Positions 35,178 to 47,488 of a DNA stretch of 64,000 nt are shown piece by piece. Source of the DNA: Turnera subulata (Eukaryota; Streptophyta; Magnoliopsida; Malpighiales; Passifloraceae); NCBI GenBank assembly GCA_028386065.3, contig JAKUCV010001120.1:16875-80874 (forward strand). Direction: 5' to 3'. The notes beneath the pieces were generated by a model. It worked only from the letters and a program-made list of their open reading frames with translations. It searched no databases and was not told where the DNA came from. Position 1 is the stretch's first letter; each line of letters opens with the position of its first letter. The translations under genes were made by a program, and so were the position numbers.

Positions 35178-38100
35178 GTCTACCAAATCTTCTTGTCTAC
35201 AGAAATAACAATCAGGTAGACTATCTGAATTCTGACCCACCCTCCTCAAATAGGCCACAGCATGCCTAACTGCTAGTATAGGTAGTATGACACCAGTCTA
35301 AGGCAAACTAGTATCCATTTATAAAAGTACTACTTGTTGTTAATTGTGGGGGAATGGTGGGAGAAACCAAAGATTGAAATTTTATTGGGAAGGCCAAAAG
35401 CTGAGAACAGCACTCTGAAACTGTACTAGGAATTAATCAAAGATGCCAAGACACTCCCCTCTCTCTCTCCACACTTTGTGATGCAAGTTATAGCAACTTA
35501 GAAGGCAGCACAAATATAGAAAGAATTGCTTGAAAAAGGCCACTCTAATTAGCTCCAACTAGATTTTGTCATGTGACTATTTAAAAAGGACATTGCCACA
35601 ATGACTTTATACATGCGAAAAAGCAGGACATCATGTGAGCCTAATTAAGTAGTAATAGAAGCTCACTATGAGAGAAGCTCACTATCACACTTTATTCTGT
35701 GATCTTCTGCTAATGAAGAAAACAGAAAATGCAGCCAATTTCATATGATCAACAGAAGAAGAAAGAAAAGTAAGCAAGGGTCATGGAGGCAAATCAGAAT
35801 GGAAGTCGGGGCATGAAAATTCATGACAAGTGATGATGGTAGAGGAGAGAATATTTATAGGCGGGAGTGGATAATATTCTTTATCAATCGTCCCTATAAG
35901 TAGATTCTTAAAACTGCAAGACTTTCCTCTTTCTTTTAATCCGATTTTAACTGCAATAATTCGTAAAATTAGGGGTAATGCATATAATGTATGCTCGTAT
36001 CCTGTTCAGTCAAATCAATATGGTTCACTAAATAAAAAAAAAACTGATTAGCAAAAATTAATTTCAGATTGCGTGAATTAACTCCAAATTCAGTCGCCAC
36101 CAAAATGGTGCTTCTTTTTATTTTCTCTAGTTTTGCGTGATTACTATATAATATAATATATTAGTCATTTCAAATGCAAATCATAGATAAGGGGTACCTT
36201 TATGTTCTCGGCAAAAAATCATAGATAAGGTGCGAAGTTTAAGATTGATTAAACAAGTATTCCCTTACAGTTTGCCCATAAAGAGATTATTAAAATTTTA
36301 CATCTATATATTAAATAGCCCTTGGCTAGTAGAGAGGGTCGGTGACGCATAGGCGACTAATGGTACAAGAAACACTAAACAAAATTTGAACCCATCATTA
36401 ACACCCTTGTCTCGGCCCTCAATATTATAGTGGGAAATGTGGCAGGTGGCTATGAATTATTGGAGCCCATGAGCTCAGAAATAGTGTTTGAATTATTTTT
36501 GATGATTGAATGAATATTTTCCATGCTTGCTAGATTAATGGCTCTACTCTCTACTCTACAGGTTGGTCCATGTGATGATGGTTCCTTTTGATAAGAGGAA
36601 GCAAGGAGACGAATTTGGAAAAAGCTAGTCGTGCTCATGTTGGGCACGTGTCGGTCACATGACTTATGAGATGCTAACAACAAAAGGCTAGTGCAACTAG
36701 TGCAAGTATAGTTACTTCATTTCATGTGGAGATGGTCAAAGCAAGCATGAAACACCCAGCGAAAGTTGAGAGGTTATGTTTCAACTTTGGATCACAATAG
36801 TGAAGCAGGGTCCTCTCATATTGTGCTGGCCTGGTAAAACAACTGTAGTGCACCAGAGCATTGGCAGTATCTAATTCTTTCCATCTCCATTTATGTACTT
36901 TAGTTCTATATATTATCACTAGCTAGAGTCGTTTTTGTTAGTGGCAGGGGGAGGCTTAGATATATGTTGACAAGTTATGGAGGAGGATAAAGACAACAAT
37001 GACAACTTTAAGTCACAATCTGCTTCCAGAACTGTCAAACAGCAGATTTGTGAGATTTATATAATTTTTATGATTGCTACTGCACTGTGCATGAGGGCCT
37101 TGATTTCTGGATGTATGGACTGTGCAGTGCACCCAATTTTGAGCCATAAGCGGAAGCTAGTGTAAGAAAGAAGTCTTAGTAATAGAAAAGAAAGAAAAAG
37201 AATACAAGGAGTGCTTCATGACACAAATTATCTGTTTATCTTATCAAAATAAGGGTATCTCTGGCATTATATAATTGATAAAATGCAGCGGCGGAGGTCT
37301 ACATGTTGAATGACACGAGTCCGATAGCCGAAAGCAAGATCAATTTACAAATTAGAGCAGCATTAGTGATCACCCAAATTTTATAAACTTAAGAAATCGC
37401 ATACATAATAATAATAATTACGATAGGAGATAGCTGACTTCATGTGATTTTTGATGGATAGTAATGTGATGTAATTTTCAAATAGTATGATTGTGCTGCT
37501 ACATGAGAAATTTTAGTCTTGGGTCAAACTTACCGGCCTAAATTGAGTTTTATAGTACTAGTTATAAATGATCCACCAATAAGAAACTGTTGACAGGAAC
37601 ATATGAACTTTATCCGCTGAACAAGTTAACACTTGCCACTTCCTGTATCTGATGAGGCCTTCTTGATCATATAATTTTTATAAACAGTTGATTTAACTTG
37701 GACAAGAAACTAAACAGTTGATTTAACTGCTGCCTGCTCCTTGGCCAGAAAACAGATGATCCCCCCTTTCTTATGGCTAACTCTGTGCTGTGGGCGGTGG
37801 CAAACTTTATACTCTATCCTTAGACAAATGGAGGATACAACAATTGAATCCAACATATTTGGCGGAGCATCAATCCAATGATAAATATGTTTTAAAATAT
37901 CACCAGTCATAGTCCATATCCCCAAGAATTAAGAATTTTTTTTTCCTTGAAAAAAAAAGGCTTCAATGATATCTTCTCCCTCCCCACTTAGCACATAATA
38001 AAGATACTCTGCTTGACTTTTGAGACTTGAGAGTTGAGACTGAGGCAGATCTATGGATCTGAGCATCCTAACGACTGTGGGCTAATTTTGCAAAGCCCAA

Positions 38101-39997
38101 GGAAATCGCGGGGCTGACAGCCATAGTTAAGCCCATTGGATCCAGATAGGGGCTTGAACCAAGATTGTGGGCTAGAACTTGTACTGGGTCTTTCTGGTCG
38201 TTTGGGCTTTTAACACAAGAAACGTCAATCTGGTTTGAAGGCACTAAAATAACTAATACCGCGTTTATTAGCAAGATCAAATCAGTTTTGTACTGATCAC
38301 GAAAAGAAAAGTATCCAATATGTGAGGGGGGATACCTTAATTTGTGCTGGAACCGATAGGGACTGAAGATAGAACCACAGAATCTAAAAGTACCCAACAA
38401 TTACATAAAAGCAACTGGGTATTCTACTGTCTCAATCTTTGTTCTTTCCTATCCCTTTCTCCTTGCAGATTCTATCTTATCGATACCATCTGTCCGCATC
38501 CATTCGGTGCGAGTTTTACTCATACATTTCAGAACTCTAAAGTGTGTAAAGGACACTAATAATTTGTGCTACCTCTGCATAAGCTACGTATCTGTCCTTG
38601 TCACAGAGTAAAAAATGCTCTGTCCAAGCCAGTCATGATTGTACTCCAACACTGAACTGCAATATAGTTCTGTTTAACCAATACCCTGTGGCCATTTCAT
38701 GATTGATTGTTCAAACAAATTATTGTTTTTGTTGTCCATCCGATATTTGGAGCTTTGTCCCGTTTAATCGGCACTCTACCCGAAATGCACACCTGTCTAT
38801 GGTTTATGAGTCTCCCGGGAACAAATTATTAAAATAGTGGATTAAGTCCACATGATTTAACGTAACCAATGGATGGTTTCTTCATTTAAGATTTTGCAAC
38901 TTTGTGTTGTATGGTTACCTGGGTTGCTAAATGAATAACCTTTGCTGGATTGCCGTTAAGTCCATCGTGAATTGTCTAACCATCAGGGGGACAATGACTC
39001 ATCATTGTGCCACATTCATCGAAATTGAAGAAAGCAAGGTACATGGAATAATAAATTGCTCGGTGTAGGCAGTAAAATTGAGTAATCAAGAGAAGAAGTT
39101 GTAGAAATCATTCAATGGTTTCAGGGGGAGGACCCATGCGTACAACTTTCTTTGAAATGATTCATGACTCAATAATTATGTATCCTATAATGCTCTTATA
39201 TACGGAGATATACACAGTTTTACCCACTTAATTTTTTCGACAACTTAATACTTTGTTGCATTTTTTTGCTTCTGAAATCGCCCTTGACTTGAGACTTTTA
39301 GCATTGAACGCCACCTTTGACATGGAACCGACAAATCTTTTCACTTTTTTTTTTAAAGTCATCATGTGGTTACACTACACTTCATTTCACGTATGAAAAG
39401 TAATGTTTGATTAAGGGATCTCGAATTTTAATTTTAGGAACGCAGCATCCTAGAGGATTAGAAGTGTTAACCTTTATGGTTCATATTATGTCTTTATCTG
39501 AATTAATTTGAACCAGTTGATATTCTTTAAATGCGGATTGGCCTAAGGTAACAGTGTTAAAAAAAATGTTTAATATTACAAGGAGCCCAAGCCCATTTGC
39601 AACAAGAAATTTTTTTGGTGCGGCTGGTTTTTATTTCTTTTTGTAGAATGTATGACAGCCCACTTTTTTAATCGGGTGACCTGTCGTCGGGACTGGCCAT
39701 TGATGATGACATTACCGATGGTTTGTATGCATATGTAAACTGAAGTTTGCCATGATCCTGCACAGTAGGCTGCCTACTCAGTATGACACCCTGGCACAGT
39801 ACAAAAAATAATGGCACAGACACTTGGTGCCCGCTAATTCCAGTTCTGTTGCCAGAAAGCAGTTGAAAGAAAATGAAGTAAGAACAGTACTGGTTATTTA
39901 TTACAGAATGCATGTGGGAATTTGGTGACATTATGCATTCATAATTGACAGTTTTAAAATACTGGCCTTAGAGCTCGGTCCTGATGATTTTTTGGAC

Positions 39998-40096
39998 TTT
40001 TAGTACGTATTTGAACTAGTAAGTTTTCACTAGTTTGGCAAATACTTTTAGTACGTATTTGAACTAGTAAGTTTTCACTAGTTTGGCAAATACTAA
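39998..40096. repeat. Exact 48-bp tandem duplication
   Basis: Two adjoining copies with period 48 bp (second copy starts at 40049, first at 40001), both starting TAGTACGTATTTGAACTAG, identical over almost the whole unit. The unit contains the inverted repeat AACTAGT...ACTAGTTT. Confidence 0.9.
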
Positions 40097-41189
40097 CTCA
40101 TTATGCAACAACTACCACATAAGTGTTGATAAAATATGGGAAAGAGAGTCATTTATACGCCATAAAGTAGAAACTGCTTTTCCTCCCCAAAAGTAGTAAA
40201 AAAACAGAGCTATAGTAGAGCAAAACATACTAAAAACAAAACCAGACCAATATTGATTAACTCCTCTCTTAGAGCAATTCTCTCATCTGGATGGAAAAAA
40301 GAAAAGAAAACAGAGCTAAGCTAATTGCGCGGTGGCATATCATAACTACCCGTGTTGTATTGTATATACTATTTGTGTGCCATTGGTCCTATCCTATCAA
40401 ATCTATGTCATAATATGTGTTACAACAGCTATGCCCAGCTGGTTGGTAGTATGGTCCAGATGATAATGCCATTTCATCAATTCTTGTCCTACTTTTTTGT
40501 CATGTGTGCTTTAATTACCTCCCAAAAGGCCATGGCAGCCTGTAGTTGTTGTTCTAATAATATTGGTCTGTTATATATTTTTCTGATGACAACAAATCGT
40601 TTCAAGGTATGTTTCTCTCCTTTGATTGAAAACTTGCAAGGCCGGGTGTGGTTTCCTGGAATTATGTGAGTTGGGTTTGATAAAGGAAATATACTTACGT
40701 GCTTGTAAAAAAAAAAAAATGATATTTCGCAACATATAGGGTAATTCTTATTCCATGATGTGACGAAACAGTTTCCTTATGTGGATTTCTGTGTAGATGC
40801 ACGTTTAATTGATAATCTAAAATGAAATCCCTAGTGAATTGTGATTGATCATTCAGAGTCATGGAGGGCCTCTCTCCTGGAGTCTAATCATCATTTCCAT
40901 CTATGGTGGTAAGGCAACCAGAAACGGTCTCCCCCTTCTCCATATCCTCCATCGGCCTCGAGTTTTCTATTCTTCTTTTCCACTTGTTGACGAAATTCTT
41001 AATCTGGCCCTCATTTTCCTTCTATTTATTATTGAACCCTTAAATACCTATGTTTTTTAACCTTGGAGTTGGATTTTACTTAAATCATTTTTCTTTCTCA
41101 ATTGAGTCGATAGAAGGGTTAATAAATATTTGATGTTAAAAAGGGGTTTATTTACTTACTTCCATAGGTAATAATAGGAGATTATAAAG

Positions 41190-41407
41190 TGGGATGTGAT
41201 ATGGATTGTACCAGAATTTATGATGAACCGGCTAGAACAATGGCTGAAACTTTCAGGAAACTCCTCAAACCGATCCTCTTGGGTGATTATTGGATTGGGT
41301 CTAGTCTATTTGGTTTACAAAGGAACAATATAGTGTTTAATGATGAGGAAAAGAATTGGGAGAACATCTTTAATTTAGCATTATCTAAAAGCTTTTGGGG
41401 GCTTTAA
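41190..41407 (+). pseudogene. Remnant of LINE ORF2 C-terminus
   Basis: 72-codon plus-strand frame. Its second half, LFGLQRNNIVFNDEEKNW followed by a hydrophobic helix ending SFWGL, resembles the conserved end of plant LINE ORF2 proteins (pattern W.IW..RN..VF...). No RT domain is visible upstream. Short, so only moderately sure. Confidence 0.35.
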
Positions 41408-44239
41408 AGCCTTACAAAAATTCATAGTTGCACTAATGTCTTGACTTCTATAGTTGCCCTCAAACTTGGAGAGCTGTTTATAAAAGTATGAGTCAACATT
41501 TATTAGCGGTACTTATTTTACAGGATAACTACTGGTACTGGGTACTCTTTGTTCGGTGATTAACTATTTCTTTTAATGGCTAGGTCAATAATTACTGTGA
41601 CATTTCTTGTACAACTCACGAGTTAGTTCTGTAAGTGTAAAGTATAACCAGCTCTCTTCCCGTGGGTTCCACGAGATTATTTCCCTGCACAAACAAAAAA
41701 ATAATTAAAATAGATTGGAAAAATAAAAAAATATAAAAAATAAGATGTTTAATTAAGGGTGATAAAATAATTTTAATATTATATCAACATTCATAGTACG
41801 TATGCAAATAAAAATAAAACAAAAAAAGAAGGAGTAAAAGAGAATGAATGAATAGAAAAACTGTATTACAGATAGAGACTATTATTTCATGTGCATTTAA
41901 AGAGAGATGATGGAGAAGAAATTTGTGAAGAGATAAATGATAAAAGGTTAGTTTTGAATAATAATATTATCTTTATCAGTTGTAAAGTTTATCAATCTAA
42001 AATTAATATAATTCTTATCAGATAATAATTATAGAGTAAATGACATAATATATATAACAATAACTTTTATTTTTCAAATACATAACTTATCAGTTTTTTC
42101 TGACAAGAGTTTAATTCTTATCAGATATAATTCATAAACTTTTTTTATGAGAGTTTAATTCTTTTCAGGATTTTTTTAATATTAGTTTATTTGTCATCAT
42201 GACCATATGTCAAAATCTAATTGATTAAAATTACACTTAAAACCCTCCACTTAGCAATACATGAAGAGCTCTAAAATCTTATGTGTCAACACCTGGTGAA
42301 GGTATCAACTTTACATATATATAGATAACATTTGTATCTGGTTAAAAAAAGTTTGTTTTCAGGCTCCAATAAATAAACACGAAAGCAAAACCGACCATTA
42401 GAGTTTTTTTTTTATTCGTAGTCTTCAAGGATATGCACCATCTATCTATGTCTATACAATCTCCAAATAACTCAGCAAATCGTTTTCTTTCTCATCTCAG
42501 GATCATATATTTCGTAATCATCTAGAGTGTTTTCTTTATCTTTGTATCCTTCATAAGATTTTATTTTATTTTTGCCTTGAAGGCTTAGTTACATTAAATT
42601 TTGTGCATAGAGAAATGAAAGTCATAGAGCACAACACAACTTAATTAAGGATTGTTGCATCAGCAACCATTGACGTAGAAGATACGTACGGGGAGTTTGA
42701 CACTTACGTTCTATTCAGTTCATTTTGAAGACAAATGGTGTAATCCTTGTTGAAAAAATATAATAAAAGTAGGAAAATTAAACTTTGTTGCCGTTACAAC
42801 TATACGGGTCAAAATCTATTCTGATCAGCTTCTTGGAATCCGAAAAGGGAGTTAATGTCAGTTGTATGAAGATCATATACTTAATTTTATTTGTACAAAT
42901 TAATATCGAGTTCGAGGCTACATTTAGTGTGTAATGTGTATTATGAGGTATAAATGCCCATTTCACTAATTAAAGTAAGACTGTCGTATGCTAGTAGCCA
43001 AAGCCCAAAAGCGAGTATTATTAACACTGCAGTTCAAAAAAGAAATTTGATTACTGCTTCGTTGATTGAAAAAGTTGAAGAGGGGTTTAAACCTTCATGA
43101 CATTAATCTCAGATTATGACATTTAAGTTTCAGAAGATTAGTCTAACGTTACTCAATTTATACTGTTTATAGCTAAATTAATTCATTCGAAGATGAATAG
43201 GATTTAATGCTAATTGATTGCCTTCTATTTATACTACACAAAGGTGCGAATAGATATTAAATATTTTTATGATATGCGAATGGTCACATCATTTTTTTTT
43301 TAGAATTATAGTCATATGATTTTTTTTCCGCATTTAATACAATCATGTTACAAAATAAGAAAGAGACCATTAGTACCCCAAATATCATTCCGAATCCGAC
43401 CGAGAATCATGACAATTAGAATAAAGTGGACTGATGATATTCATTTGAACAAAGAAACCAATTTAAAAAAGAAAACAAATATGATTGTAAGGTGTATATA
43501 TATATTTTTTTCAATAATGCTAGAGTTACTAAGATTTTTTTACTAAGAGAGTCTTACAAATATATGTGGCAAGCCTACATTGGATGATTTTATTAGCTTT
43601 CCACATCATCTTTGTTTTTATTTATTATTTCTAAAATTAGAATCTTTCCAATCACAAAAATCTTTGCCTATTAATTTTTCATGATCTCTTCCCTTTTTTT
43701 TTTTCCTCTCTCCTTTGTCGAATTTCCAGAAAGCCCATTGCCAATTACAATTGTTCTGTGCAAATCTAATGGCGTTAGCTAAGGTGAGGTAGACAAGAAT
43801 AACCATAATGATAATGAAAATTGGGGAGGTCTAAAGAGTACATAAACTATACCTGATGAGGATTCATTATGTTGATAAAAAAACCTGAAACGGGTTTCAC
43901 ATACTTACTACTCATTATCTCTGGTATTTTTTTATCTCAGAAATTGTGGAAGGTGGACTTGGAAAAGAAAAAATCATGTATTTACTGTTTCTTTTCAATA
44001 GTATGTTTGCTTAGTGCAGCTTTCTTCATCAGTGATGTATTTTTGGTCACCAATAGTAATGAAGTACTTCCTGGTTTTGTGATTACTGATACTTATATTT
44101 TCTCTTTCCAGGATTGATTCTGTTTTTATTTTCGTTCTGTATGATTTTATGTTTAGTGCCGTTACACAAATTAGCCTAGTTTGTGAAAAACCTATTGATG
44201 ATGTACATTAAGTTAATTTGCTACTGGATATTCTGCTTG

Positions 44240-45766
44240 GGGTAAAATGCATGTTTGGTCACTCTACTCGTTTTCGCTGGATTTTGGTCATCGTACCATT
44301 TGAGTTTGCACGATTTCAGTCACTTCGGCTAAGTGGGGTCCGATTTTTACACTTGGCATTTTTTTATTGGTGACATGTTGGGTTGTGGGTCCCGTGCACA
44401 TTGCCCAGCCCATGAGACCTGGGTCCGTGAAAAATTTGACCCGTTCGCATCCAGAACGGGTCTAGCTCCCACAAGCATGCCAAACACCCCCAAAGGAATA
44501 TAATTAAAATTTAACCCTTATTACTTTTATATTTTTAAATATTTTATTTTAGAAATTAAAAACTCTTTCAATCTCATACAAATAAATTTAAAAACTCCAA
44601 ATTTTACCCATTTCAATCTCACTATAAACGCCACCCGGAACCACCGCCGCCACACGCAGCGCACCAGGAGCCTCCCTCGCCGATGTTGTTCCTCCTTTAC
44701 TCCTCTATGCCCGCGCCGACCGTCGTCACAGCACCGTCCAGCCAAGGCGAGCTCGACGGAGCAAGCCACAACAAGTCGGGTCACACCACAGCCTCCTTCG
44801 TCCACGCGTCGCGCCACATCCTCTTGTCGCCGGACCGTGCTTCACCTCGCGTCACCACCGCCACCACCAGTGCCCACATCGCCATCGCCGCCAGTTCCTC
44901 TGCACTTTTTCCATGTTCACCACCATCTAATACATCAGATCTAACAAATCCTTTGATGTCCATATAATTCATAGCAAAAGTGTTGAGAGCCCATATTCAC
45001 GAGAACATTGTACTGTTGGAAACTTCATCTCTGTCGTTTTCTCTATGAGCACATATTCAAAACATGCATTAATTATTGTACTGTGAAAAACATCAGATGT
45101 TAAGGCCTATTCATGCGAGAGGTTAAAGTTCTTTCGCCACTAGTATCAACAACTAGTTGAGATCTTAATCATCTGGGAATTTCCTCGGTTTATCAAACCT
45201 TATGATAGTAGGCTTATCAAATTCCTTCTACTTTCAGTGGGCAGATACCTAATTTTTGATTCCTAATTTTATGTGGGCAGATTCCTTCTACTTTCTTACA
45301 TAGACATGGCTGGTTCTCTTTTAATTTTCTTTTTTATTCTCTTTTAATTTTCTTGACACAAGAAAAAAATTATTTTTCAAAAAAGAAAGGGTTATATGAA
45401 GGGAGGAAAGAGTTTTTAATTTCTAAAATAAAATATTAAAAATACAAAAAATGATAAGGGTTAAATTTTAATTGTCTCTTTGGGGGTGTTTGGCATGCTT
45501 GTGGGGAGTTAGACCCGTTCTGGATGCGAACGGGTCAAATCTTTCACGGATCCGGGTCTTATGGGCTGGGCAATGTGCACGGGACCCACAACCCAACATG
45601 TCACCAATAAAAAATTGCCAGGTGTAAAAATCGGACCCCACTTAGCCGAAGTGACTGAAATCGTGCAAATTCAAGTGGTACAATGACCAAAATCCAGCGA
45701 AAACGAGTAGAGTGACCAAAATCCAGCGCGCACATCTGGTTCAATGACCAAACATGCATTTTACCC
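44240..45766. mobile_element. Nested Mutator-like foldback element (inner)
   Basis: Inverted repeats of about 330-360 bp, 44240-44569 and 45406-45766, beginning GGGTAAAATGCATGTTTGGTC and ending with its complement. A perfect 10-bp duplication ATTCTGCTTG flanks it (44230-44239 and 45767-45776). It lies inside the element at 43512-46126, so it inserted later. The arms include the mirrored segments GGACCCACAACCCAACATGTC and ACCCGTTCTGGATGCGAACG. The loop contains a GC-rich block at about 44630-44910. No transposase motif found. Confidence 0.88.
44630..44910. other. GC-rich block in the loop of the inner foldback element
   Basis: About 280 bp of CCACCGCC/CGTCGTC-rich sequence in AT-rich surroundings. 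It is open for 94 codons on plus (44683-44967) and 96 on minus (44527-44817), both low-complexity. It could be a captured gene piece, as in Pack-type Mutator-like elements, but I recognise no protein. Not called as a gene. Confidence 0.45.
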
Positions 45767-46135
45767 ATTCTGCTTGCAAGGAATTTCATGAAGGGGAGGG
45801 GATTTGTTGGTGTTATCCAGTAGAAAACATCCAAGACTTGTTTGTGTTGTACTCCATTTATTTAGACAATATTGTTAATGTTATGATCAACAGGAAAGAG
45901 AAATTTAAGAAAAATTTAAGAAAGGAAGGAGGAAAAAAAATTTAGAAAGGAAAAAGATCATGAAAAATTAATGGGCAAAGACTTTTGTAATTGGAAAAAT
46001 TCTAATTTTAGAAATAATAAATGAAAACAAGATGTGGGAAGCTAATAAAATCATCCAATGTAGGCTTGCCACATATGTTTGTAAGACTCTCTTAGTAAAA
46101 AAATCTTAGTAACTCTAGCATTATTGTATTTTTTT

Positions 46136-46740
46136 TGGGTACATCGGAAGTTCATATATATTTTTTTTAGAAACAAAGGTGTATATATTTTGTTTTGGCG
46201 TGAACCACTGAACCTATATAAGGAGACAACCTTGTTTATTGATAATGGTATTTCTTGGGGATTAATGTGACTAGTCGTCTCTTAGATTCATACTTTTATA
46301 TAGAAGTTTTTAAAAATTAGGTCTTACATCTCCAATGGTACAACAGAAAACAAAAATAACAACTTAAAAAAGTAAAGAACGAAAGAAAAAAAAAGCAGAA
46401 CATTATATTGTGATTTCTTTTTTTTATTTGAGATTATTATGTCGCGGTTTCTAAAACACAAAAGCACCAAAAGGTTCCTGAACCGGCAACAGTCTACCAA
46501 AAGGCCACAAAAACCAGAAAAACAACAACAAAACCAGTAGTAGTCGCCTTGTACGACCTTGGACCAGTCCAGTCAAGTCGCCTTCACCCCCTCACGCTTT
46601 TCCCTTCCTTTCCTTTGAAACCCCGAAAAAACCCACCGTAAAAAATGGAGGCGACGCTTCATCCCGCGCCAATCCATAGAAATCGGGTACACTACACGCC
46701 CTCCTGCCCAAGCACACACCCTATAGTACCCCCCTAATTT
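46136..46740. other. Upstream region of the ArfGAP gene
   Basis: AT-rich, then more GC-rich from about 46540. It probably contains the AGD14-like promoter. No defined element besides short poly-A/T runs. Confidence 0.45.
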
Positions 46741-47075
46741 TTTTTTCGCCTCCTCTCTCTCGCTCTCTCTCTCTCTCTCTTACACACTACATTTTTGGAA
46801 AAAAAAAAGGAGAAAAAAGCAAGACTTTGGTGTTAGCTCTTAGCTGTACAAACCAGTAACCCCCCCCCCCCCCCCCTCTTCCTCCGTTACCCGTACAAAG
46901 ATCTGCAACTTCTCTCTCTCTCTATCTCTTTTCCTCTCTTTCTGTTCCTGTTGTTCTTTTGTTCGCTTCCGTTTTATACAGTAACGGTGATTCACTAAAC
47001 GGTAAACAGAGATCCAGTGATCTCTGTTGTTCAAAATCAGCTCGAAGAACTGCAACTCCCTTAGTCTAGTTTCAG
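46741..47075 (+). promoter_or_regulatory. ArfGAP gene leader region with (CT)n and poly-C
   Basis: Contains CT-microsatellites (about 46751-46780 and 46913-46923) and a run of 17 C (46860-46876), followed by a donor-like site TTTCAG|GTCAGT with exon edge 47075. A matching acceptor, TTTGTTGCAG, ends at 47422, so a leader intron of about 350 bp (47076-47422) is likely. The transcription start is not defined. Confidence 0.5.
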
Positions 47076-47488
47076 GTCAGTTGCGTTTTCTGTTTGAATT
47101 CCTGTTCGTTTCAAGTTGACGGTAGAAGCAGTTTGTGGAGTATTTCCGTTTGCTTTGCGGCATTTGATCCCTCAGATCCGTCGTTTTAGTTTGGTGGATT
47201 CTACTCTGCACCTGACTGTGTAGATAGCGTGGAGTATGATTTTAGGGATGTGGAATTTGAATTTACTGCTCTGGTAAAACTGTTTCGCGAGTGAAAAAAA
47301 ACTGAAAATGAAAATAATTAAGGATTTGTTTTTTTTTTTTCTTTTTTTTTGATTTTGCTGTTTGGTTGGTGATAATATGTGGTGTGTCGGTTTTGAGGTT
47401 CATTTTGGAGCGTTTGTTGCAGTTAAATATTTTACTTTGTTTCTGTGACGCATAAATAACCGTGGCTTACTTAAAGTGGGCACTAGAG

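Larger units (their letters stand above)
35178..43502. other. Long intergenic stretch with small repeats and a LINE remnant
   Basis: About 8.3 kb, AT-rich. Apart from the 48-bp duplication (about 39998-40096) and a LINE ORF2-like remnant (41190-41407), only short unsupported frames are seen (for example 37710-37925, 38068-38400 and 39668-39931, all minus). None has a recognisable domain or a consistent exon series. The part next to 35177 should include the HMA gene promoter. Confidence 0.5.
43512..46126. mobile_element. Mutator-like foldback element (outer), with nested insertion
   Basis: Long terminal inverted repeats at about 43512-43700 and 45930-46126, starting CAATAATGCTAGAGTTACTAAG and its complement, roughly 190 bp and well conserved. 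A 9-bp duplication TATTTTTTT flanks it (43503-43511 and 46127-46135). The duplication length and long TIRs fit a non-autonomous Mutator-like element. The duplication is low-complexity, so it is weaker evidence than the TIRs. No transposase is seen. Without the nested element the original would be about 1.1 kb. Confidence 0.8.

Noticed and set aside
35178..35258. Extension of the HMA protein upstream of 35177
   Set aside because: The frame is open, but its first codon is GTG and no ATG exists before an in-frame stop; the Met at 35177 fits the family N-terminus.
40352..40669. 105-codon plus-strand frame
   Set aside because: Hydrophobic, AT-driven translation with no domain recognised and no exon structure around it.
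44527..45834. Short frames in the foldback element arms as genes
   Set aside because: They read the inverted-repeat arms, appear mirrored on both sides, and have no family match.
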